18,780 nt of DNA from assembly GCA_017618435.1 (NCBI GenBank), contig JAFZUH010000089.1:1-18780 (forward strand). The letters run 5' to 3'. The DNA is from Bacteroidales bacterium (GTDB lineage Bacteria > Bacteroidota > Bacteroidia > Bacteroidales > WCHB1-69). Shown piece after piece: positions 13,013 through 18,780 of this stretch (position 1 is its first letter; the number at the start of each line of letters is the position of its first letter). A program made the translations under genes and the position numbers. The notes beneath the pieces were generated by a model. The model was not told the DNA's origin. It worked only from the letters and a program-made list of their open reading frames with translations, and did not search any database.

Positions 13013-14232
13013 ATGTCAGTTTTTGGATAGCCAAGCGATACCTTTTTGCAAAAAAATCGCACAATATCATCAACCTCATTTCTATCATTTCACTTATCGG
13101 CATTTCGGTAGCAACAGGGGCCATGTTTATTGTTTTGTCCATGTTCAACGGATTGCAAAACTTTATCGGACAAACATTTAATGCTTTCAATCCGGATTTG
13201 GAAATCACACCCAAAGAAGGAAAAATAATCAGCGATACAACTCTTCGCCTGTCAAATATCATAGCCATGCCCGATGTTGAATACTGTTCGGGAGTGTTGG
13301 CAGACAAAGTGGTTTTTGTAAAAAATCAGGAACAATATATCACCACCATAAAAGGCGTGGCAACAGACTATGCCCGCATGACCCGTATGGACACCATTGT
13401 AACGGAAGGAAAATTTTTGTTGAAAAAAAACAACGTACCTTTTGCCGTCTTGGGTGGTGGTGTTGCCTACCGGTTAAACTGCAATATAAACAACCCCGTA
13501 GAAAACCAATTGAAAATATACTATCCAGACCGAACAAAAAAACGGATTTCTGCAACAGGAACGGATGCTGTGTTGTCTCAAACCATTATCCCTTCGGGCA
13601 TATTCCATACCTACACCAATTATGACAACCAATTTGTTTTTGTTCCGATTGATTTTGCCAGAAATATCTTAAACTACCCTTCGGGATTTACTTCAATAGA
13701 AATAAAATGCAAAAAAAATAAAATCAATAAAGTACAAAAACAACTGACAAGTGAATTCGGAGACCAATTTTTCATTAAAAACGCTTATCAACAGGAAGAG
13801 GATTTATATAAAGTGATGCAATCGGAAAAATGGGCTATTTATCTCATTTTGTCTTTCATCCTCCTTATTGCTTCCTTTAATATGATGGGAATGATGTCTA
13901 TTTTGATTTTAGAGAAGAAAAATCAAATAAGCACCCTGTTTTCTTTGGGAATAAGCAACAAGCACATCAAACAGATATTTTTGTACGAAGGTCTGCTTAT
14001 TGTAAGCATCGGCATTCTTATTGGATTTGTTATCGGATTGATATTCTGTTTTTTGCAATACAAATTCGGCATTATTTCCTACGGAGACGGGTCTTATCTC
14101 ATTTCCGCCTATCCGGTACAGATACGATTCACCGACATTATTCTGATTGCCGCAGTGGTATTGCTGATTGCCTTACCGACTGTTTATATTCCGACAAAAA
14201 AATTAACAATAAATTTTACCAACAACTCATAA
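13009..14232 (+). CDS. FtsX-like ABC permease, LolC/LolE type
   Basis: A 407-residue inner-membrane protein with the LolC/E layout. It has one N-terminal membrane segment (about 19-46, including INLISIISLIGISVATGAMFIVL), a large periplasmic domain (about 50-270), then three membrane segments (about 275-300, 323-350 and 373-395) forming the FtsX domain. Such permeases, with an ATPase partner not in this window, release lipoproteins from the inner membrane for transport outward. The start is GTG at 13009, sharing GTGA with the rbfA stop; no ATG exists in this frame near the N-terminus, and the residues right after the GTG (FWIAKRYLF) are typical family N-termini. A related FtsX exporter of another function is possible. 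Confidence 0.9.
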   Translation: MNVSFWIAKRYLFAKKSHNIINLISIISLIGISVATGAMFIVLSMFNGLQNFIGQTFNAFNPDLEITPKEGKIISDTTLRLSNIIAMPDVEYCSGVLADKVVFVKNQEQYITTIKGVATDYARMTRMDTIVTEGKFLLKKNNVPFAVLGGGVAYRLNCNINNPVENQLKIYYPDRTKKRISATGTDAVLSQTIIPSGIFHTYTNYDNQFVFVPIDFARNILNYPSGFTSIEIKCKKNKINKVQKQLTSEFGDQFFIKNAYQQEEDLYKVMQSEKWAIYLILSFILLIASFNMMGMMSILILEKKNQISTLFSLGISNKHIKQIFLYEGLLIVSIGILIGFVIGLIFCFLQYKFGIISYGDGSYLISAYPVQIRFTDIILIAAVVLLIALPTVYIPTKKLTINFTNNS

Positions 14233-14233
14233 A

Positions 14234-15268
14234 ATGAAATATAGATTGAAAAAAATAGTATTTATCCTATTTTGCCTGATGTCTTTATGGGCATGCTCCG
14301 ACAAGGAACCCGTTCGGCTAATCGGAGAAACGCAGGGAACATACTATATGCTCACTTATTTTGACGACAAAGACAGGGATTTTCAAAAACAATTGGACAG
14401 CATTCTGTCTTTAATAGACGAAACCGCTTCGGTTTACAATCCCAATTCCATCATTTCAAGAATAAACAACAATGATACTGATGTACAAATAAATGAGGAT
14501 TTTAAAAATCTGATTGTCCTTTCACAAACTATTAGCAAACAAACAAACGGTTATTTTGACATTACCATTGCCCCTTTGATTAATCTCTGGGATTTGGAAA
14601 AATTGGACAGTTTGCACATTCCTGCTGAACAAATAGATAGTGTAAAACAATTTGTCGGCTGGAACAAAATAAAACTTGAAAACAATCGTCTTTATAAGGA
14701 AAACAACAATATCAAATTGAATATGAATGCCATAGCACAAGGCTATACCGTACAAAAATTTACCGATTTTTTGAAAAACGAAGGTGTTCAGAATTTTATC
14801 TTGGACATTGGCGGCGAAGTGTTTGCCTCCGGTACTAAAAACGGACAACCTTGGCGGGTAGGCATAGAAAAACCTGCTGTCAACAAATATGACAATCGGA
14901 CCGTTGATGTGATTTTAGAGCCTAAAAACCAATCGGTTGTAACATCCGGAAATTACCGTAAATATAAAATAATAGATGGACAAAGATATAGCCATATTAT
15001 TGATATAGAATCCGGTTATCCGGCAAGAGACAGTTTGTTGAGTGTTACCGTTTTGCATGACAATGCCGCCTTTGCCGATGCCTATGCAACGGCTTTGATG
15101 GCAATGGGTTATGAAAAAGCCATTGAATTTGCCCATCGCAATCCGGATTTGGGTTTCTTTTTCATCTATGCCTCCCATGAGGGAACAAAAAGTTTTGCCA
15201 CCGACAAAATGAAACAGATTATCGTTTCTGAACAAATTTCGGATTGGAGAGGAAATATAGAAGATTAA
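14234..15268 (+). CDS. apbE: FAD:protein FMN transferase (ApbE), lipoprotein
   Basis: A 344-residue periplasmic lipoprotein that transfers FMN from FAD to a Thr/Ser of target flavoproteins such as NqrB, NqrC and RnfD/G subunits. The lipobox LWAC puts the lipidated Cys at residue 21. Family signatures: GTYYMLTYF near the N-terminus, DITIAPLINLW, NAIAQGYTVQKF, FILDIGGEVFASG, TSGNYRKY followed by SHIIDIESGYPA, and DAYATALMAMG, which includes the metal-binding Asp and the TA motif. Length is typical. It starts one base after the permease stop codon, so it is in the same operon; its targets lie outside this window. Confidence 0.95.
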   Translation: MKYRLKKIVFILFCLMSLWACSDKEPVRLIGETQGTYYMLTYFDDKDRDFQKQLDSILSLIDETASVYNPNSIISRINNNDTDVQINEDFKNLIVLSQTISKQTNGYFDITIAPLINLWDLEKLDSLHIPAEQIDSVKQFVGWNKIKLENNRLYKENNNIKLNMNAIAQGYTVQKFTDFLKNEGVQNFILDIGGEVFASGTKNGQPWRVGIEKPAVNKYDNRTVDVILEPKNQSVVTSGNYRKYKIIDGQRYSHIIDIESGYPARDSLLSVTVLHDNAAFADAYATALMAMGYEKAIEFAHRNPDLGFFFIYASHEGTKSFATDKMKQIIVSEQISDWRGNIED

Positions 15269-15283
15269 TTTTTTGTTTAAATT

Positions 15284-16369
15284 ATGTATCTTTCGGAAAT
15301 ACAAATAGTTAATTTTAAAAATTATCAAGAAAAAAGATATTCGTTTTTGCCTAACATCAATTGTATTGTAGGATTAAACGGTGTGGGGAAAACCAACCTG
15401 CTTGACGCTATTTATTATCTGTCAATGTCCAAAAGTTATTTCAGCAACATGGATAATATGAATATCCGGCATGGTGAGGATTTTTTCGCCATTCATGGAG
15501 ATTTTGTCTTTGACGATGTTGCCGGAAAAAGCAGAGTGAGTTGCATTCAACAAAACGGAAAAAGAAAAATATTGAAATTCAACGATAAAGAATATTCCCG
15601 ACTGGCAGACCACATCGGATTGATTCCCTCTGTAATGATTTCGCCTTACGATACCGATTATATTAATGGAATGGCAGATGTACGGAGAAGATATTTTGAC
15701 AGCATTCTTTCGCAACTTAACAAAGACTATTTGGACAAAATAATGTCTTACAACAAATTGCTTGCCCACAGAAATGCCTTGTTGAAACAAATGTATGACA
15801 ACAACCGTTTGGTTGAAGACGAATTATCGGTATGGGACGAACAGTTGGCAAATTATGCCCAATTTATTTATGAACAAAGAAAAAACTTTATCCAAGATTT
15901 TTTGCCGATTTTTGTCCATTATTTTTCCACAATAACAGCACACAAAGAACAAGTCAATATTCAATATCTATCTTCTTTGGCTCAAGCAGATATGCTGACT
16001 TTACTACAAGAAAACAGACAAAAGGACTATTATTCCCAACATACTTCCTGTGGCATACACAAAGATGATTTTCTGTTTGAAATGAACAATTTTACAGTCA
16101 AACGTTATTGCTCACAGGGGCAACAAAAATCATTTTTGATAGCCCTCAAATTGGCACAAGGAGATTATATCAGACAACTGAAAGACAAGGCTCCGCTTTT
16201 GCTTTTAGATGATATTTTTGACAAATTGGACGAAAACAGAATTGCCGAACTTATCCGCATGGTAAACGGAAACGATTTTGGACAAACTTTTATTACTGAC
16301 ACCGATAAGAATAGAATTGTTAATTTGCTAACAAGCAATAACATAGAATTTAACCTCATAGAGTTATAA
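15284..16369 (+). CDS. recF: DNA replication and repair protein RecF
   Basis: A 361-residue SMC-like ATPase that helps load RecA at single-stranded gaps in the RecFOR pathway. Seen in the sequence: YLSEIQIVNFKNYQ, the usual RecF opening; Walker A GLNGVGKT (residues 30-37); the signature motif CSQGQQKS (about 275-282); Walker B LLLLDDIFDKLD (about 303-314) and the late D-loop/switch region with FITDTD. Length is normal. It lies 15 bases after apbE and 3 bases before the phosphatase gene. In many bacteria recF sits with dnaA/dnaN; here it is in a different operon, as is usual in Bacteroidota. Confidence 0.96.
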   Translation: MYLSEIQIVNFKNYQEKRYSFLPNINCIVGLNGVGKTNLLDAIYYLSMSKSYFSNMDNMNIRHGEDFFAIHGDFVFDDVAGKSRVSCIQQNGKRKILKFNDKEYSRLADHIGLIPSVMISPYDTDYINGMADVRRRYFDSILSQLNKDYLDKIMSYNKLLAHRNALLKQMYDNNRLVEDELSVWDEQLANYAQFIYEQRKNFIQDFLPIFVHYFSTITAHKEQVNIQYLSSLAQADMLTLLQENRQKDYYSQHTSCGIHKDDFLFEMNNFTVKRYCSQGQQKSFLIALKLAQGDYIRQLKDKAPLLLLDDIFDKLDENRIAELIRMVNGNDFGQTFITDTDKNRIVNLLTSNNIEFNLIEL

Positions 16370-16372
16370 AAT

Positions 16373-17029
16373 ATGATAAAACTGATCATTTTTGATTTGG
16401 ACGGCACTTTGCTATACACTTTGGAAGACCTTGCCAATAGTTGCAATTTTGTTTTGGAAAAATACGGGCAAAAAAAACACGCTATTGCAGACTACAAATA
16501 TTTGGTCGGCAGTGGAGTGAAAATGTTGTTGCAAAAGGCTTTTGGAGAAAATTTTCCTTCCCAATACCGCCAAAATATTCTTGACGACTTTCTACAACAC
16601 TATGCCGTTCACCAATATGACACAACACGTCCTTATACGGAAATACCTATGGTGCTTCATATTTTACAAGAACAGAACAAAATGCTTGCTGTTGCCTCCA
16701 ACAAAATGGACAACGCAACCAAATTATTGATAACCGAATATTTTCCAACCATCAATTTCAATATAGTTGCAGGGGCAACAGAAAACCTGCCGACAAAACC
16801 CAATCCGACTATTGTCAATAATATAATGGACTATTGTGGCGTAACTTCAGCAGAAACCCTCTATATCGGAGACAGCGATATAGATATGGAAACGGCAAAA
16901 AATGCCGGCGTAAAAAGTATCGGAGCCTTGTGGGGCTATCGGACCAAAAAAGAATTAACAGAAGCAGGAGCGGATTTTCTTGCCCTGTCTCCCATCGATA
17001 TTATAGAAATTGTGGCAAACAACAAATAA
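16373..17029 (+). CDS. HAD-family hydrolase, phosphoglycolate-phosphatase-like
   Basis: A 218-residue cytoplasmic HAD hydrolase of subfamily IA. Motif I is DLDGT (residues 8-12, nucleophile Asp8 and acid Asp10), motif II is the Ser in VASNK, motif III the Lys in KPNP, and motif IV IGDSDID. A helical cap lies between motifs I and II. The overall pattern is closest to phosphoglycolate phosphatase (Gph), which clears 2-phosphoglycolate arising from DNA repair. That would fit a gene placed 3 bases after recF, but substrate cannot be read from the sequence and other small phosphates are possible. It ends the operon; no clear terminator follows. Confidence 0.9.
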   Translation: MIKLIIFDLDGTLLYTLEDLANSCNFVLEKYGQKKHAIADYKYLVGSGVKMLLQKAFGENFPSQYRQNILDDFLQHYAVHQYDTTRPYTEIPMVLHILQEQNKMLAVASNKMDNATKLLITEYFPTINFNIVAGATENLPTKPNPTIVNNIMDYCGVTSAETLYIGDSDIDMETAKNAGVKSIGALWGYRTKKELTEAGADFLALSPIDIIEIVANNK

Positions 17030-17153
17030 ATCGGATATTATTTGTTTCTATTATAATACATTACCGCCGTATTTATCAAATATTTTTCAGAAAACTTTTT
17101 TAACAAACTTTAAAAAAAGAAAGGTAAAATACAAATATTAAAAAAAAATATTA

Positions 17154-17161
17154 TACCTTTG
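17154..17161 (+). promoter_or_regulatory. -7 promoter box for the tRNA pair
   Basis: TACCTTTG matches TAnnTTTG and ends 16 bases before the first tRNA. The region upstream is almost pure A/T with no clear -33 TTG. Confidence 0.6.
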
Positions 17162-17177
17162 CATTCGCATATAGCCA

Positions 17178-17251
<74 letters not shown>

Positions 17252-17263
17252 CCTGTAATATAT

Positions 17264-17340
17264 GGTTCCGTAGCTCAGCTGGATAGAGCAACAGCCTTCT
17301 AAGCTGTGGGTCCTGCGTTCGAATCGCAGCGGAATCACCA
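17264..17340 (+). tRNA. tRNA-Arg (anticodon TCT)
   Basis: A 77-base cloverleaf including an encoded CCA (17338-17340). Acceptor GGTTCCG pairs with CGGAATC (one G-T pair). The anticodon stem is ACAGC with GCTGT around loop CTTCTAA, anticodon TCT; the T loop is TTCGAAT. It lies 12 bases after tRNA-Pro and shares its transcript. Confidence 0.95.
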
Positions 17341-17371
17341 AAAGAGTTGATATTGAAACAACTCTTTTTTT
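17341..17371 (+). terminator. Rho-independent terminator after the tRNA pair
   Basis: AAAGAGTTG (17341-17349) pairs with CAACTCTTT (17359-17367) around a 9-base loop, followed directly by a T run to 17371. It starts at the base after the tRNA CCA end. Confidence 0.85.
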
Positions 17372-17405
17372 GTATTAATACCTTAAGCATTTCTGAAAAA
17401 AATGC

Positions 17406-17413
17406 TACTTTTG
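17406..17413 (+). promoter_or_regulatory. -7 promoter box for sufC
   Basis: TACTTTTG matches TAnnTTTG and lies 23 bases before the sufC ATG at 17437. It shows that sufC has its own promoter after the tRNA terminator. No clear -33 element is seen. Confidence 0.6.
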
Positions 17414-17436
17414 TAATTCTAATTTTTATACAAAAA

Positions 17437-18204
17437 ATGAGTGCTTTATTAGAAATAAAAAATTTGTGTGTATCTGTTGAAGAAAAAGAGATACTGAAAG
17501 GTGTTAATCTGACCATAAACAGAGGTGAAGTGCATGCCCTAATGGGACCTAACGGCAATGGGAAAAGCACTCTGGCTGCAGTCATTGCAGGAAACGAAAA
17601 ATTCAAAGTTACCCAAGGGGAAATTATCTTTAAAGGCAAAAATCTTTTCGATTATTCTATCGAAGACAGAGCCAGAGAAGGTATTTTTCTCGGATTCCAA
17701 TATCCGGTGGAAATAAAAGGCGTCAGTATGACCAATTTTATGAAAACCGCTCTCAACGAAATCAGAGCCTACAAAGGATTGCCACAAATGTCTGCTCCCG
17801 AATTTTTAGCAAAAATGGAAGAAAAGAAAAAAGTGGTGGAACTAACGGCTAAATTATCCAATCGTTCTGTTAATGAAGGTTTTTCCGGAGGTGAAAAAAA
17901 ACGGAACGAAATTTTTCAAATGGCTATGTTGGAACCCGAACTGGCTATATTGGACGAAACGGATTCAGGGTTGGATATTGATGCCTTACGTGTTGTTGCC
18001 AATGGTGTCAACAAACTTAAAACGCCTGAAAACGCAACTATAGTCATCACCCACTACCAAAGATTGTTGGATTACATTGTCCCCGATTTTGTTCATATTC
18101 TTTATGAAGGAAAAATTGTTATGACTGGCGACAAAACTTTGGCTCTCAAGTTGGAAGAAAAAGGATACGATTGGGTAAAACAAGAATTAAACCTGAATGC
18201 CTGA
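17437..18204 (+). CDS. sufC: Fe-S cluster assembly ATPase SufC
   Basis: A 255-residue cytoplasmic ABC-type ATPase that works with SufB and SufD to build Fe-S clusters. Seen: Walker A GPNGNGKST (residues 37-45), the SufC hallmark IFLGFQYPVEI in the Q-loop, signature FSGGEKKRNEIFQMA (from residue 149), Walker B LAILDETDSGLD (from about 169) and the switch His in ITHYQ. The frame is open further upstream to 17347, but that start lies inside the tRNA terminator and before the -7 box at 17406, so MSALLEIKNL is the start. Oddly, neither sufB nor sufD adjoins it: tRNAs lie upstream and a methyltransferase gene overlaps its end by 8 bases. Confidence 0.95.
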   Translation: MSALLEIKNLCVSVEEKEILKGVNLTINRGEVHALMGPNGNGKSTLAAVIAGNEKFKVTQGEIIFKGKNLFDYSIEDRAREGIFLGFQYPVEIKGVSMTNFMKTALNEIRAYKGLPQMSAPEFLAKMEEKKKVVELTAKLSNRSVNEGFSGGEKKRNEIFQMAMLEPELAILDETDSGLDIDALRVVANGVNKLKTPENATIVITHYQRLLDYIVPDFVHILYEGKIVMTGDKTLALKLEEKGYDWVKQELNLNA

Positions 18205-18780
18205 CAATAAAAGCGTTTTATATCTAATCCCGACACCACTGGGAGAAACAAATATAGAAGACATTCTGCCAAGCGGTAACTTGTCAATAACAAACGAATT
18301 ACGATATTTTGTTGTTGAGCAAATACGCACAGCAAGACGTTTTTTGAGAAAAATAAACCCTTCTTTTCCTATTGATGATTGTCGTTTTTTTGAATTAAAC
18401 GAACATACCCAGTCTCAATTTAAAACACAGGAAATTATTGATTTGCTGCAACAAGGGAACTCTGTCGGCTTACTTTCTGAAGCCGGACTGCCTTGCGTTG
18501 CCGACCCGGGCAATATAGTAGTGGCCGCCGCTCAAGAAAAACAAATCAAAATAAAACCTTTGGTCGGTCCTTCCTCTTTGATGTTGGGACTGATGGCTTC
18601 GGGATTTTGCGGACAAAATTTTATGTTTCACGGCTATCTGCCTGCCAACAAATACGATTTGGCAACAAAAATAAAACAAATGGAATCCAATTTGATAAAA
18701 TTCGGCACTACCCAAATATTTATTGAAACACCTTATCGCAATATTCAGTTATTCAATACCTTATTAAATACATGTCACAC
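18197..18780 (+). CDS. RsmI-like SAM-dependent methyltransferase, 3' end outside window
   Basis: The first 194 residues of a tetrapyrrole-methylase-fold enzyme related to RsmI, the 2'-O-methyltransferase of C1402 in 16S rRNA. Motifs: VLYLIPTPLGETN at the start, RTARRFLRKI, LNEHTQ, the SAM-binding GLLSEAGLPCVADPGN, PLVGPSSLMLGLMASG and FIETPYRN. The PTPLGE opening and the missing N-terminal extension fit the shorter Bacteroidota paralogue, whose exact rRNA target is less certain than that of classic RsmI. The ATG at 18197 overlaps the end of sufC by 8 bases, so the two are co-transcribed. The frame runs off the window with no stop. Confidence 0.9.
   Translation, partial: MPDNKSVLYLIPTPLGETNIEDILPSGNLSITNELRYFVVEQIRTARRFLRKINPSFPIDDCRFFELNEHTQSQFKTQEIIDLLQQGNSVGLLSEAGLPCVADPGNIVVAAAQEKQIKIKPLVGPSSLMLGLMASGFCGQNFMFHGYLPANKYDLATKIKQMESNLIKFGTTQIFIETPYRNIQLFNTLLNTCH

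Noticed and set aside
15269..15295. Promoter-like bases before recF (TATCTTTC)
   Set aside because: The -7-like sequence overlaps the recF start codon and lacks the final G, so it could not drive recF; the 15-base gap fits operon transcription.
17347..17436. Upstream start for SufC at 17347
   Set aside because: It lies within the terminator after the tRNA genes and upstream of the -7 box at 17406; the family N-terminus matches MSALLEIKNL at 17437.

Overview
The window reads as chromosomal DNA of an AT-rich Bacteroidota bacterium, most likely order Bacteroidales. Three things point there. Several genes are preceded by the Bacteroidota promoter signature (TTG or TTTG, about 19 bases, then TAnnTTTG), and Shine-Dalgarno sites are mostly absent. 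The gene content is typical: NfeD/SPFH pair, LPP20-like secreted proteins, a lipoprotein with fibronectin-like repeats, an ApbE lipoprotein, DUF3791/DUF3990 genes and small orphan HTH proteins. The tRNA, RecF, RbfA and SufC sequences also fit.

Layout. 1-2857: the 3' part of a subtilisin-like protease, then an NfeD-type membrane protein and a stomatin-like SPFH protein, closed by a strong terminator. 2858-3299: intergenic DNA ending in a well-formed promoter. 3300-6773: a tight four-gene operon of exported proteins, three LPP20-like proteins (two of them tandem paralogues) and a large surface lipoprotein. 6878-8801: a 56-residue acidic, aromatic-rich peptide, an unknown membrane-anchored protein, and a radical SAM/SPASM enzyme overlapping it by 17 bases. 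This looks like a candidate peptide-modification (RiPP) locus.

8903-10873: an accessory island. Two nearly identical 80-residue HTH proteins each follow a long leader with conserved, covarying stems and mutually exclusive alternative pairings. Between them lies a DUF3791 / DUF3990 / DUF3791 cassette whose DUF3990 gene has lost its middle. A 33-bp-period triple repeat follows the second HTH gene.

10966-12432 (minus): malic enzyme with its own promoter, which fixes its start. 12674-17029 (plus): a housekeeping operon rbfA, FtsX/LolE-like permease, apbE, recF and a HAD phosphatase, with overlaps or very short gaps. 17178-17371: tRNA-Pro(CGG) and tRNA-Arg(TCT) with a promoter box and terminator. 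17437 to the end: sufC, overlapped by an RsmI-like methyltransferase gene that runs off the window.

The two most unusual items are the leader-RNA/HTH pairs and the small peptide with three contiguous Tyr-X-Asp triplets next to a radical SAM/SPASM enzyme. Both are inferences from sequence patterns; no database search was possible.
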